64,000 nucleotides of DNA, from contig NZ_LSGQ01000003.1 of the NCBI RefSeq assembly GCF_001675285.1, forward strand, positions 496,001 through 560,000, in the 5' to 3' direction. Source of the stretch: Elizabethkingia miricola. GTDB lineage: Bacteria > Bacteroidota > Bacteroidia > Flavobacteriales > Weeksellaceae. The notes beneath the pieces are model-generated. The model was not told where the DNA came from. It ran no database searches and worked only from the letters and a program-made list of their open reading frames with translations. Below, piece by piece: positions 28,784 through 38,273 of the stretch. A program made the translations under genes and the position numbers. Numbering within the stretch: the stretch's first letter is position 1; each line of letters starts with the position of its first letter.

Positions 28784-31381
28784 CTAGAACGGATAACCAA
28801 ATGCAAAGTTAAAGGTTGGTTGCAGTGGTTTAATTCTTTTAAAATTCCAACGATCTCCTTCCGGCATATTAGGATCGTATATTTTATAAGCAAGATCCAA
28901 TCTTAGAGTTACATAAGCAATGTTAAATCTGAAACCAAAACCGGATCCTACCCCTAGTTGTTTATAAAACTTAGTGAATTTAAATTCATCACCAATTCCG
29001 GTGTCTTTAAGACTCCAGATATTCCCTGCATCAGTAAACAGAGCTCCTTCTACAATTTTGGAAATAGGAAAACGATATTCGATATTGGTGGTTAATTTTA
29101 CATTATCCAGCATATAAGAACGTACACTCTGGTCAACCTGAATGTCAGCCGGACCTAAACCTCCAAATGCAAGCCAGGCTCTGATATCACTGGATCCTCC
29201 GTTGAAATAAGACCTCATATAAGGCATAACATGAGAGTTTCCATAAGGAATACCAACCCCGATGAATTGTCTGAAAACTAATGTTCTTCTGCTGTTAGAG
29301 AAACTGAAATATTTTCGGGCATCTATATCAAACTTCATGAACTGTGCATAAGGTACTCCAAATAATCCTTTCTCTGAATTTTCACCTGCTATACCAGTAG
29401 TAAAGCTTTTGAAACTCTTATCTATAAGACTTAAGAAATTACCAGCTGTTTCAAATTTGAAACTAAGGTAAGACGGGTTTGGATAAGCCTTGTTACCAAT
29501 CTCGTTATAAGTGAAATTATAGATCATGGAATTGATCACTACATCCTGAGTCTGCCGCTCTTTGTTAAGCAATGATTGCTGGAAGTTAATAAAAATCGGA
29601 TCATTCTTGGCATCAATAGAGTTCTGATAATTCACATCACTCATAATGATTTTGCTAACGTCATCTGTCGATATTTTTCCGGTAGAGTACAACTCAGCAA
29701 GTGCCAAATCCTGTGCGAAGTATTTTCCGAACATTAAAGATCTATAGACTTCATCTCTCGGGAAGAGCTCATAATATTTGTCTTTATTACGGGTAAAGTT
29801 AAACTGTGTGTTGAAGAGTGTTAAACGATGCGTAATAATATCATTAACTGCAGCATTGTAGTTAAGCCCCATATTAAAGCTGATTCTGCCCAGCCCAATA
29901 TTGTTTTGTATGGAGGATCCTACAACAATAGATGAAGTAGGCGTATATCTTTTTGGAATAAATTTATAATATTTGAACGGAACCAATAATCTTGGAACAT
30001 TCAGAGCAACCTGTGCAGAAAGCTCATAGGCGTTAAAATATGTTTTTGGGTTTGTCGCATTGTTGGTTGTTCCGATAATCCCTGAAAAACTGGTACTCAG
30101 GTTTTCTGCTCCACCAAATATATTACGTGTAGTAAGCTCTACACTCGGAGAGAAACCTAAGTTAAGAATCTGGGAGTAGTGGACATCCGTTGCAATTTTA
30201 AACTCATATTTTGGTAGCGGAGTCAGATAAATGTCGGTCTTTAATAGACTATCCTGTTCCTGTACAATCTCGAATCTGTTGATGTTGAAGTTATTCATAC
30301 CCACAAGATTTCTCTTTGTAAGGTCTATTTCCCGTTGGTTATATTTATCTCCTTCCCTTAGAACAACAGCAGTCCACAAGGCTCTGTTTTTATATTTTTT
30401 ATCGGGATTGTAGAAATTTATTTTTCTTAATGTTTCGTAGTTTTCAGGTTTCAGATTACCTTTATTAACCTGATCATCGGAGATATATACATTAACATCC
30501 GAGAATTTACTGATTACATAAGGATTTTTTTGTTTCCCGTCCTGTGCACTGTCTCTTTTAAATTCAAGAGTAAGAGGAACATCCTTTCTGCTTTTCAGCG
30601 AATCTGCAGTAAAGAATATTTCTTCGTTAGAACCATTAAAATTATAATAGCCATTACTCCGCATAATATCGTTAATACGAGCGACTTCTTTTTCCAGATT
30701 TTCCTGATCAAGAACCTTACCTGTTTTTATAAAACTCTTGGGATAATTTTGCTCATAAAGCAAACGGATAGGCTCTTCCGGAATATTATAATAGTAATCC
30801 TTAATCAGAGTAGGATCTTTATGTTCTATCTGGTAAAGTGCTGATGCTTTTTTTCCTGTGGAATCTATTTTGTTGGTTCCTGTTACTTTTGCATCCCAGT
30901 AGCCTTTGTAGACAAAGAATTTTCTGATTTTATCAGCACTTTTTTCTGTAGCAGCCTCATTTAATATAACAGGCTGTTGTCCTACATTATGCAGGAACCT
31001 GTCCCAGAAAAGATTTTTACCAACAAGATTAGGGCGATTGTATTTTAAAGCAATAGAATCCCTCAGCTTTTGGGTTCTCATCTGACTAGGATAGGTCATA
31101 TACTCGTTCAGTATAGTATCCAGTTTGGGATTAGCAATGTTATAAGCCCACAAACCAATAGGGGCAACATACAGGAATTTTTTGTTGGGTTTCTGATTAA
31201 CAAAGTCCGGAACCTTGTCTTCGAACAATTTGCCGTCTTTATACTGAAATTTATTAGAGGTTAGCAAATAGGAGTCTTCAGGTACTTTTCGGGTGGAACA
31301 TGCATTGAGCAAAAAAAATGCAATTGCAGGTGCCGAAAATAAGTAATATTTTTGAAAATATTTTGAAGAATGCTTACCCAT
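28784..31381 (-). CDS. tamL: Translocation and assembly module lipoprotein TamL (Omp85 family)
   Basis: The 865-residue protein is an outer-membrane assembly factor with POTRA repeats (about 90-430) and a C-terminal Omp85 beta-barrel (about 440-865). It has a lipobox (LLNAC, C28), which marks the Bacteroidetes TamL form as a lipoprotein, unlike proteobacterial TamA. The barrel ends with the typical FAFGYPF. In the known system it works with TamB, which is not in this window. Its start codon region overlaps the start of the divergent rRNA methyltransferase gene by 12 nt. Confidence 0.88.
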   Translation of the reverse strand: MGKHSSKYFQKYYLFSAPAIAFFLLNACSTRKVPEDSYLLTSNKFQYKDGKLFEDKVPDFVNQKPNKKFLYVAPIGLWAYNIANPKLDTILNEYMTYPSQMRTQKLRDSIALKYNRPNLVGKNLFWDRFLHNVGQQPVILNEAATEKSADKIRKFFVYKGYWDAKVTGTNKIDSTGKKASALYQIEHKDPTLIKDYYYNIPEEPIRLLYEQNYPKSFIKTGKVLDQENLEKEVARINDIMRSNGYYNFNGSNEEIFFTADSLKSRKDVPLTLEFKRDSAQDGKQKNPYVISKFSDVNVYISDDQVNKGNLKPENYETLRKINFYNPDKKYKNRALWTAVVLREGDKYNQREIDLTKRNLVGMNNFNINRFEIVQEQDSLLKTDIYLTPLPKYEFKIATDVHYSQILNLGFSPSVELTTRNIFGGAENLSTSFSGIIGTTNNATNPKTYFNAYELSAQVALNVPRLLVPFKYYKFIPKRYTPTSSIVVGSSIQNNIGLGRISFNMGLNYNAAVNDIITHRLTLFNTQFNFTRNKDKYYELFPRDEVYRSLMFGKYFAQDLALAELYSTGKISTDDVSKIIMSDVNYQNSIDAKNDPIFINFQQSLLNKERQTQDVVINSMIYNFTYNEIGNKAYPNPSYLSFKFETAGNFLSLIDKSFKSFTTGIAGENSEKGLFGVPYAQFMKFDIDARKYFSFSNSRRTLVFRQFIGVGIPYGNSHVMPYMRSYFNGGSSDIRAWLAFGGLGPADIQVDQSVRSYMLDNVKLTTNIEYRFPISKIVEGALFTDAGNIWSLKDTGIGDEFKFTKFYKQLGVGSGFGFRFNIAYVTLRLDLAYKIYDPNMPEGDRWNFKRIKPLQPTFNFAFGYPF

Positions 31382-32098
31382 AATACCATTAAAACTTTAC
31401 AATCTCTAGATAAAAAGAAATTCAGACAAAAATACAATTTGTTTTTAGTTGAAGGTAATAAAATCATCAGAGAATTACCAAATTCAGCATTCAAAATTCA
31501 GACCGTTTATTCTGTAAATCCCAATGAATTAGCTTTTAAAGATGTAGAGGTTCACCAAATTACTGAACCTGAGTTAAAAAAAATAAGTTTCCTTCAGCAT
31601 CCGAAAGATTCTGTAGCAGTATGTATTCCTGTAGAGCAAAAACTTAACAAGGAAAAGAAAATACGCCTGATTTTAGATGGTATTCAGGATCCCGGAAATA
31701 TGGGAACTATTATTCGCCTTGCAGACTGGTTCGGAATTGAAGAAATTGTATGCAGCGAGGATACAGTAGATTTTTATAATCCAAAAGTAATACAAGCTTC
31801 TATGGGATCATTTACCCGTGTGAATATTGTATATACTGATCTTTCAGAGTTTTTGCAGGATAAGGGTACACCCAATTATATTACCGATATGGATGGCGAA
31901 AATGTTTTCCAATCAGATTTTCCGGAAGCATTTAATCTTATTTTAGGTAATGAAGGAAACGGAATCCGCCCTGTAACAGAAGAACTCGCTGATAAAAAGA
32001 TTACTATTCCGCGCTTTGGCAGCAAACAAAATACTGAAAGTTTGAATGTAGCGATGGCTACCGGAATTATACTGGGGCAGATTTTTGGCTCAAAATAA
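31370..32098 (+). CDS. TrmH/SpoU family RNA 2'-O-methyltransferase
   Basis: This SPOUT-fold enzyme uses S-adenosylmethionine to methylate a ribose 2'-OH in rRNA or tRNA. The 242-residue protein has an N-terminal substrate-binding domain (LFLVEGNKIIREL) and three SPOUT motifs: DGIQDPGNMGTIIRLADWFG (about 104-123), LILGNEGNGI, and TESLNVAMATGI near the C-terminus, which forms the trefoil knot. The exact RNA target cannot be told from sequence. Its first 12 nt overlap tamL head to head. Confidence 0.92.
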   Translation: MLTHNTIKTLQSLDKKKFRQKYNLFLVEGNKIIRELPNSAFKIQTVYSVNPNELAFKDVEVHQITEPELKKISFLQHPKDSVAVCIPVEQKLNKEKKIRLILDGIQDPGNMGTIIRLADWFGIEEIVCSEDTVDFYNPKVIQASMGSFTRVNIVYTDLSEFLQDKGTPNYITDMDGENVFQSDFPEAFNLILGNEGNGIRPVTEELADKKITIPRFGSKQNTESLNVAMATGIILGQIFGSK

Positions 32099-32162
32099 AA
32101 GCTTTACTCTACAGGTTTTTTGTGTAATTTAGTTCAACACGAAATCGAAAAATCTGTCAGTA

Positions 32163-32984
32163 ATGAAAAACTTATCAACATTTTTATTCATATTGCTTTT
32201 TAGCGTTGTGTTTTCACAAACGCATAGGTTTGTCTATGAATTGCAGGCGAAGAAAAATAATAATATCCAGAAAATTAATATGACGCTGGATATTGATAAA
32301 GATTATGTGCATTTTTACGACTATGACTTCCTGAAGAACGATTCACTCCGTAAAAAGGATGGTGGAAACTGGCAGACCAATACAAGATCGGAGCAGCTGG
32401 TTCTGAGAAAACGCAATAGCTTTGATAACAAGTCTTTCTATGACAATATGTTCGATTATTTTGTTATAGAGTCCAAAGACGAGATGACCTGGAAAATAAA
32501 AAATGAAACTAAAAAGTCCGGAGAATTTACATTACAAAAAGCAGAGACCAATTTTGGAGGGAGATCCTGGGAAGCCTGGTTTAATCCGGGAATTCCTTTT
32601 CAGGAAGGTCCATATAAATTTCGAGGGTTACCAGGGTTGATTTTTGAAATCAGAGATAGTAAGGGGGATTATGCCTACTCATTAATTAAGAGTATTAATC
32701 TTCCGAATACTTTTGATACCAGCGATTTTCTGGAAACACACTTTGGAAAAAAGCCAGTTCCGGTTACATTAAAACAATACCACAAAGTAAAACAAGATTA
32801 CTACAATGATCCTGTCGCTGATATGAGACGATTATTAAAAGGTGGTGGTACTGTAATTATCGGAGGAGATAAAATTACCAGCCAGGAACAACTCGACCAA
32901 AAAAGGATTTTTATACAAAATAGTATTGTAAAGAACTACAATCCGATAGAGTTGAATCAGGCAATACCTTATCCGGCAAAATAG
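32163..32984 (+). CDS. GLPGLI family secreted protein
   Basis: The 273-residue protein has a signal peptide (about 1-19) and the family hallmark GLPGLIFEI at about 156-164. GLPGLI proteins are common in Flavobacteriia, are exported, and have no established function. A second copy with the same architecture lies at 58229-59065. The stop codon is only 7 nt from the end of the convergent gene. Confidence 0.9.
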   Translation: MKNLSTFLFILLFSVVFSQTHRFVYELQAKKNNNIQKINMTLDIDKDYVHFYDYDFLKNDSLRKKDGGNWQTNTRSEQLVLRKRNSFDNKSFYDNMFDYFVIESKDEMTWKIKNETKKSGEFTLQKAETNFGGRSWEAWFNPGIPFQEGPYKFRGLPGLIFEIRDSKGDYAYSLIKSINLPNTFDTSDFLETHFGKKPVPVTLKQYHKVKQDYYNDPVADMRRLLKGGGTVIIGGDKITSQEQLDQKRIFIQNSIVKNYNPIELNQAIPYPAK

Positions 32985-32991
32985 AATTCGT

Positions 32992-33438
32992 TTAGATTAA
33001 AGAATCTTTACTGTCTTCTTGCTGCTGAGCTTCTTTTTCCTGCCAGTCCTCGATTAAAGAAGTTACTTTTCTCAATAAAATTGGCGCTCCATAGATAATG
33101 GCAAGTCCAAGAACCTTCTTTTTCCAGCTGCTGTGGTAAAGGTTTTTCTTTGCAAAATTAGTAACTAAGGCAACAGTTCCCAGACGTATAGCATTGTCAA
33201 TCACCGAATCTTTAATCGATTCGGCATTTAATGAGATTCCTGTTTTATGGCTAACCTCACCTTTGGAATTGGTGATAGGTTTTTCAACAAGAAATTTATC
33301 GGTCATACCGCCAGTGATTACACTAAGCGATTCTTTTACATTATTAAAACGGAGAAGGTTTTCCATGTCTTTTACCTCTCCCTTCATAATCGCTTTTTTC
33401 TTTGCTAGCTCATCAAGACTGTTATACTTAGCTCCCAT
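32992..33438 (-). CDS. Hypothetical protein of a YtxH/holin-like cluster
   Basis: The 148-residue protein has a charged N-terminal half and one predicted membrane helix (about 108-125, VLGLAIIYGAPILL), then an acidic Gln-rich tail. I do not recognise the family. It starts 3 nt after the end of the holin-like gene, so the two are probably co-transcribed. By analogy with the E. coli yqjD-yqjE-yqjK set it may be the third partner of an envelope-stress cluster; this is inference. Confidence 0.75.
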   Translation of the reverse strand: MGAKYNSLDELAKKKAIMKGEVKDMENLLRFNNVKESLSVITGGMTDKFLVEKPITNSKGEVSHKTGISLNAESIKDSVIDNAIRLGTVALVTNFAKKNLYHSSWKKKVLGLAIIYGAPILLRKVTSLIEDWQEKEAQQQEDSKDSLI

Positions 33439-33441
33439 TTT

Positions 33442-33750
33442 TTAATCGTTAAAAGATTTTAAAATAAAATTGGCTACGGTTCTTTTTATATTGTTTCTGA
33501 AAATAATGATTAATATAAGACATAGCAGATAAAAACCGGAAACGGCAAAGAAACCATAAGAATAATTACCCATCATTTTACCCAACCAGAAGGCCAGCCC
33601 AATGTTAAACAGAACAACGAAGAAGATAAGAGCAATCAGAGCACATGTCAGAAAGGTAAGAAACCCTGCCGAAATGACTGTTTTTTCACTTACTTCTAAC
33701 TTTAAGAGGTCAATTTTTTTCTCTATATAGTCGAAAATAATGTCAAACAT
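33442..33750 (-). CDS. Phage-holin-family (YqjE-like) membrane protein
   Basis: The 102-residue protein has an amphipathic N-terminus (DYIEKKIDLLKLEVSEK) and two or three membrane helices, as in the Hol_3/YqjE superfamily. Despite the name these chromosomal proteins are not lysis holins. I chose the ATG at 33750 (start MFDIIFDYIE), which gives the amphipathic start usual in the family; a longer frame to 33777 is possible. The partner genes are YtxH (33831) upstream and the hypothetical at 32992 downstream. Confidence 0.8.
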   Translation of the reverse strand: MFDIIFDYIEKKIDLLKLEVSEKTVISAGFLTFLTCALIALIFFVVLFNIGLAFWLGKMMGNYSYGFFAVSGFYLLCLILIIIFRNNIKRTVANFILKSFND

Positions 33751-33782
33751 AAGGAAGTGTTTTGTGTAAATATACAAAAAGA

Positions 33783-33813
33783 TAATAAAAAAGGGACTTG
33801 AAAAAGTCCCTTT
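33783..33813 (-). terminator. Terminator after the ytxH-like gene
   Basis: A 10-bp stem (AAAGGGACTT / AAGTCCCTTT) with a GAAA loop is followed on the minus strand by TTTTATT. It lies between the YtxH gene and the holin-like gene, so it should raise the level of YtxH relative to the others. Confidence 0.85.
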
Positions 33814-33830
33814 ATATTTTTAAATTCAGG

Positions 33831-34175
33831 TTATTTAAGACCATCTAATTCAGTTTCAATATCTTTTGCTACTTCTTTAGCTTTATCTGCAGCCTGAGTT
33901 TTGTATTTATCCAAACCCTCTTTTACGCTTTCTGTTACTTTGTTGTAAGTATCTTTAGCCTGAGAAGCGAAAGTATTGTACTGATCTTTAACTTTCTCAG
34001 ATACATCGCCGTATTTATCTTTAGCCTGATCTTTCAGATCGTTTGCTTTTGATCTTATTTTTTTACGTGTTGCTTTTCCTTCTTCCGGTGCGTAAAGCAT
34101 TCCTAAAACAACTCCTGCTGCTGCACCTGCTAATAATCCTGCTAATATTCCTGCTGTGTTCTTTCCTTTTGCCAT
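33831..34175 (-). CDS. YtxH domain-containing protein
   Basis: The 114-residue protein starts with a glycine/alanine-rich membrane segment (GILAGLLAGAAAGVVLGMLYAP) followed by a long Lys/Asp-rich amphipathic helix, as in YtxH/gas-vesicle-like stress proteins. It is likely an abundant small membrane-associated protein. It is separated from the next gene by a strong terminator. Confidence 0.85.
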   Translation of the reverse strand: MAKGKNTAGILAGLLAGAAAGVVLGMLYAPEEGKATRKKIRSKANDLKDQAKDKYGDVSEKVKDQYNTFASQAKDTYNKVTESVKEGLDKYKTQAADKAKEVAKDIETELDGLK

Positions 34176-34338
34176 TTTAAATAATTTTTAGAGTTAGTAT
34201 TTTGTTGTATGGTTGAAAAATTAATTTGATAAGGATATTTAAACAATTAATATACCAAAGAAAGCATTGGGATCTTAAATTTTGTTAAATATTATTAATA
34301 GGTCAAATAAATAATCTTTCTGTTTAAAGGTAAGAAAT

Positions 34339-35007
34339 TTATCGGATATAAGACAATATTAAAGCAATAGTTTCTTCTTTGTTCAAATAAGTGTTATCTA
34401 TAAGAATAGCATCATCAGCCTGCTTCAATGGTGAAGTTTCGCGTTCGCTGTCAATTTTGTCACGCATCAGCAAATTTGCTTTTACCTCTTCCAGATCTGC
34501 TTCTGTACCACCTGCCAATAATTCCTTATATCTGCGCATAGCACGTTCGTCCGGACTTGCTGTCATAAAAAATTTATAATCAGCATCAGGCAGTACCACG
34601 GTACCAATATCTCTTCCGTCCATTACAATTCCGCCATTTTCTGCCATTTGTCTTTGCATAGACAGCAAAAATGCTCTTACTTCAGGTTGCTTTGCTACCT
34701 CACTTACATAGTCGGATACTTTCGGATCTCTTATTTCGACGTCAATATTTTTGTTATTTAAGAATAGCTGAAGATTTCCGTCGATATTTCTGAACTCTAA
34801 GCTGATGTCATTAAGATGGCTGATAAGTAAAGGAATATTAATACTGTTGTTTTCCAGATAATGCTGAATGGCAAATACTGTAATACCACGATAAAGCGCG
34901 CCGGTATCCATGTGGATAATTCCTAATTCTCTGGCGATAATTTTGGAAATTGAACTTTTTCCGGTGGATGAAAATCCGTCTATGGCAATTACAGGTTTCT
35001 TCGTCAT
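34339..35007 (-). CDS. cmk: (d)CMP kinase
   Basis: Cmk phosphorylates CMP and dCMP with ATP in pyrimidine metabolism. The 222-residue protein has the P-loop GFSSTGKS (about 11-18), the nucleotide-binding region HMDTGALYRGITVFA, and the segment VMDGRDIGTVVLPDA. It is divergent from pyrH, and each gene has its own TTG-TAnnTTTG promoter. Confidence 0.96.
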   Translation of the reverse strand: MTKKPVIAIDGFSSTGKSSISKIIARELGIIHMDTGALYRGITVFAIQHYLENNSINIPLLISHLNDISLEFRNIDGNLQLFLNNKNIDVEIRDPKVSDYVSEVAKQPEVRAFLLSMQRQMAENGGIVMDGRDIGTVVLPDADYKFFMTASPDERAMRRYKELLAGGTEADLEEVKANLLMRDKIDSERETSPLKQADDAILIDNTYLNKEETIALILSYIR

Positions 35008-35069
35008 AAGTTTGTGTAAATATTAGTAAAAGAACTCTAAAAGTTCTCAGACAATCCTTTTCTCTGGTA

Positions 35070-35099
35070 CAAAAATAAATTATTTTGAAGCTTCTTCAA
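35070..35099 (-). promoter_or_regulatory. Promoter of cmk (TTG-N19-TATTTTTG, minus strand)
   Basis: On the minus strand, TTG (35099-35097) and TATTTTTG (35077-35070) are separated by 19 nt, matching the Bacteroidetes consensus. The predicted start site lies about 55 nt before the cmk ATG. Confidence 0.65.
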
Positions 35100-35116
35100 A
35101 TAAATAATTTTACCTG

Positions 35117-35145
35117 TTGCATTTCGTGAGATTTCATTAAATTTG
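35117..35145 (+). promoter_or_regulatory. Promoter of pyrH (TTG-N18-TAAATTTG)
   Basis: TTG at 35117-35119 and TAAATTTG at 35138-35145, with an 18-nt spacer, fit the Bacteroidetes consensus. The predicted leader is about 110 nt long and contains a small hairpin (CTGCT AAAC AGCAG) about 30 nt before the ATG. Confidence 0.7.
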
Positions 35146-35262
35146 CTACCGAAAAAATAAAAATGAAATTTCTGTGTTTTTATTTATAGTAATGATCCGC
35201 ACAGGGGTTACATTTTAATGAAATACAGGCTGCTAAACAGCAGTAAAATAAAATCTTAACGA

Positions 35263-35967
35263 ATGAAATATAAAAGAATTCTCCTAAAACTAAGCGGCGA
35301 AGCCCTTATGGGAAATCAGGAATATGGTATCGATAGCCAAAGACTGAAAGATTACGCAACGGAAATTAAGAAAGTAGTAGATTTAGGTTGCGAGGTTGCA
35401 ATTGTAATAGGAGGAGGAAATATTTTCAGAGGTGTATCTGGTGCAGCAGCAGGAATGGACAGAGTACAAGGTGACTATATGGGAATGCTGGCAACTGTTA
35501 TCAACGGAATGGCATTACAGGGAGCTTTGGAAGATCAGGGGATTAAAACACGTCTTCAGTCTGCTATTGAAATGGATAAGGTTGCAGAACCATTCATCAA
35601 AAGAAGAGCAGTAAGACACCTTGAAAAAGGAAGAGTTGTAATCTTCGGTGCCGGAACTGGTAACCCTTACTTTACAACTGATACAGCTGCAACATTACGT
35701 GCTATAGAAATCAACGCAGATGTTATTCTTAAAGGTACACGCGTAGATGGTATCTACGATAAAGACCCTGAGAAAAATGAAAATGCTGTTAAGTTTGAAA
35801 ACCTTAGCTTCGAAGAAGTTTTCGCAAAAAATCTTAAAGTAATGGATATGACAGCATTTACTTTAAGTCATGAAAATAAATTACCTATTATTGTATTCGA
35901 TATGAATAAAGAAGGCAACCTTACACGTTTGGTAGAAGGTGAAAATGTAGGTACACTGGTAAACTAA
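35263..35967 (+). CDS. pyrH: UMP kinase
   Basis: PyrH converts UMP to UDP with ATP. The 234-residue protein is of the amino-acid-kinase fold type, with [14 protein letters not shown] at the N-terminus, the glycine-rich [10 protein letters not shown] loop (about 48-57) and [12 protein letters not shown]. frr follows 65 nt downstream, the usual pyrH-frr order in bacteria. Confidence 0.97.
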   Translation: MKYKRILLKLSGEALMGNQEYGIDSQRLKDYATEIKKVVDLGCEVAIVIGGGNIFRGVSGAAAGMDRVQGDYMGMLATVINGMALQGALEDQGIKTRLQSAIEMDKVAEPFIKRRAVRHLEKGRVVIFGAGTGNPYFTTDTAATLRAIEINADVILKGTRVDGIYDKDPEKNENAVKFENLSFEEVFAKNLKVMDMTAFTLSHENKLPIIVFDMNKEGNLTRLVEGENVGTLVN

Positions 35968-36032
35968 ACAAATCGGATATTAAAATTATTAGCGGTTAGT
36001 GATTACCGTAAACTATTAAACTAAATAATATT

Positions 36033-36587
36033 ATGGAAGAATTAGAACTCATCGTAGCATCGGTAAAGCAGGAGATGGATGCTGCAATCAAGCACTTGGA
36101 CTATGCTTTTCAGAAAATCAGAGCGGGAAGAGCTTCTACTGCTATGGTACAGGATGTTATGGTAGAGTACTATGGTGCTCCGACTCCTCTTAATCAGGTT
36201 GCTAACGTTTCTGTTCCGGATGCTATGACTATTGCAATCCAGCCTTGGGACAGAACTGCAATTAATGCTATTGAAAAAGGAATTATTGTTTCCAATTTAG
36301 GTTTTGCACCTTCTAACAATGGTGAAATGATTATCCTGAATGTTCCGCCTTTAACAGAGGAAAGAAGAAAGGAACTTGCAAAGCAGGCTAAATCTGAAAT
36401 GGAGTCTACAAAAGTTACTATCCGTAATGCACGTCAGGACGGGAATAAAGAACTAAAGAGACTAGATGGTGTTTCTGAAGATGTTATTAAGAGTACTGAA
36501 GCTGAAATTCAGGATCTTACTGATGCTTACATTAAAAAAGCTGAAGAGCTGTTAAAAGTGAAAGAAGCTGAAATTATGAAAGTATAA
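36033..36587 (+). CDS. frr: Ribosome recycling factor
   Basis: RRF splits post-termination ribosomes together with EF-G. The 184-residue product has the typical N-terminal helix with KIRAGRASTAMV and the C-terminal helix bundle with RNARQDGNKELKRL. It is followed at once by a terminator and belongs with pyrH in one unit. Confidence 0.97.
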   Translation: MEELELIVASVKQEMDAAIKHLDYAFQKIRAGRASTAMVQDVMVEYYGAPTPLNQVANVSVPDAMTIAIQPWDRTAINAIEKGIIVSNLGFAPSNNGEMIILNVPPLTEERRKELAKQAKSEMESTKVTIRNARQDGNKELKRLDGVSEDVIKSTEAEIQDLTDAYIKKAEELLKVKEAEIMKV

Positions 36588-36611
36588 TCATAATTGCTAT
36601 TCTTATAAAAT

Positions 36612-36637
36612 AAAACCTTCCATCCGGAAGGTTTTTT
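36612..36637 (+). terminator. Rho-independent terminator after frr
   Basis: A 9-bp perfect stem (AAACCTTCC / GGAAGGTTT) with an ATCC loop is followed by seven T residues. Confidence 0.92.
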
Positions 36638-36677
36638 TATTGCTTTTGATTTACTTATTTTGTTAAAAATTATAACC

Positions 36678-38261
36678 ATGAATATAAATGTTAATCAGAT
36701 TATCCTTGGGCTGGTACTCTTTACCACAAGTGTACATGGGCAGGATAAAAATAATGTAAAGAGTAAGGAACAGAAACCAAACATTATTTTTATAATGACG
36801 GATGATCACTCTAAAAGAGCGATGAGTGCTTATTCGCATGATCTTATAGAAACACCTCATCTGGATAAAATAGCAGAGAAGGGAATTAAATTTAACAATG
36901 CATTTGTAACCAATTCTATATGCGGACCATCGAGAGCTGTTTTTTTAACAGGAAAATTCAGCCACATCAATGGTTTTAAGTCCAATGATGAAGATGTCTT
37001 CGACGGAAGCCAGCCAACGCTGCCTAAATATCTGAAAGAAGCCGGTTATTATACTTCAGTTATCGGTAAATGGCATTTGGGATCAGTGCCTCAAGGATTT
37101 GATAAATTCGATATACTGATTGATCAGGGAGAATATTATTCACCACGTTTCTTTAACGGAAAGGATACAGTGGTTGTTCCGGGCTATGCAACAGAGCTGA
37201 TTACTGAAAAGGCCATTCAGCTTTTTGAAGAACAAAAGAATTCAGGTAAACCTATATTTCTGATGTTGCATGAAAAAGCACCACACCGTAACTGGCTGCC
37301 TAATACAAAGGATCTGAATAATGTAAAAGATAAAGAATTTCCTTTACCTGAAACTTTTTTTGATGATTACAGCACACGTTCGCAGGCAGCATTTAAGCAG
37401 GATATGAGAATTGAGAATATGTTTTTAGGGTATGACCTGAAAGTTTATCTGAAACAGGCAAAAGATGAAACCGGAACGGGCGGAGATTCACGTAATAATT
37501 CTTTTACATGGTTGGGAGCGGATTTATCCAGAATGAATAAAGAGCAACGAGCGGCGTGGGATCAGTATTATAAACCAATTTCGGATGCTTATTACAGTAA
37601 TAAACCTATTGGAACAGATTTACTCAAATGGAAATACAACAGGTATATGAATGATTATTTGAAAACTGTGAAATCTGTTGATGACAATGTAGGGGAGCTA
37701 ATGGAGTATCTGAAAAAGAATGGATTGGATAAAAATACATTGATTATTTATACATCAGACCAGGGCTTTTTCCTTGGGGAACATGGTTGGTATGATAAAC
37801 GCTTTATGTATGAGCCTTCACTCCAGATACCTTTGGTGATGAGCTATCCCGGGCATATTAAAGAAAATATAACCGAAAATGCTTTGGTACAGAATGTAGA
37901 TTTGGCTCCAACGATACTGAAAGCTGCAGGTTTACCTGTTCCGAATGATATGCAGGGAAACTCCCTGACACCATTTTTTTCAGGACAGAAAGTAAAAAAA
38001 TGGAAAGATAAATTGTATTATCATTATTATGAGAATACGGTTCACCATGTGGAAAAACATCTTGGAATCCGTACAAAGCAATATAAACTTATTTATTTCT
38101 ATGATATTAAAGACTGGGAGCTTTATGATCTGAGTAAAGATCCTAACGAGGTGAAAAACCTGTATCATGATCCGCGTTATAAAAAGACTTCTGATAAACT
38201 AAAACTGGAGCTGAAAGAACTGATCAAAAAGTATAAAGATACTACAGCTGTCGAGTTTTAA
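36678..38261 (+). CDS. Secreted sulfatase (formylglycine-dependent, arylsulfatase type)
   Basis: This enzyme hydrolyses sulfate esters, probably in glycans. The 527-residue product (ATG at 36678; a TTG at 36660 is less likely) has a signal peptide to about residue 21, metal ligands in IMTDDH (D42, D43), and the formylglycine signature CGPSR at C82-R86. The Cys-type signature needs a maturase elsewhere. A C-terminal region with DQGFFLGEHGWYDKR completes the S1 fold. It resembles heparan/N-sulfoglucosamine-type sulfatases, but the substrate is not certain. Its 3' end is close to a convergent small gene. Confidence 0.9.
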   Translation: MNINVNQIILGLVLFTTSVHGQDKNNVKSKEQKPNIIFIMTDDHSKRAMSAYSHDLIETPHLDKIAEKGIKFNNAFVTNSICGPSRAVFLTGKFSHINGFKSNDEDVFDGSQPTLPKYLKEAGYYTSVIGKWHLGSVPQGFDKFDILIDQGEYYSPRFFNGKDTVVVPGYATELITEKAIQLFEEQKNSGKPIFLMLHEKAPHRNWLPNTKDLNNVKDKEFPLPETFFDDYSTRSQAAFKQDMRIENMFLGYDLKVYLKQAKDETGTGGDSRNNSFTWLGADLSRMNKEQRAAWDQYYKPISDAYYSNKPIGTDLLKWKYNRYMNDYLKTVKSVDDNVGELMEYLKKNGLDKNTLIIYTSDQGFFLGEHGWYDKRFMYEPSLQIPLVMSYPGHIKENITENALVQNVDLAPTILKAAGLPVPNDMQGNSLTPFFSGQKVKKWKDKLYYHYYENTVHHVEKHLGIRTKQYKLIYFYDIKDWELYDLSKDPNEVKNLYHDPRYKKTSDKLKLELKELIKKYKDTTAVEF

Positions 38262-38273
38262 TCAGCACATTTA

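Noticed and set aside
33442-34175. Prophage remnant suggested by the holin-like protein
   Set aside because: No integrase, capsid or lysin gene is near, and YqjE/Hol_3 proteins are common chromosomal proteins next to YtxH genes.
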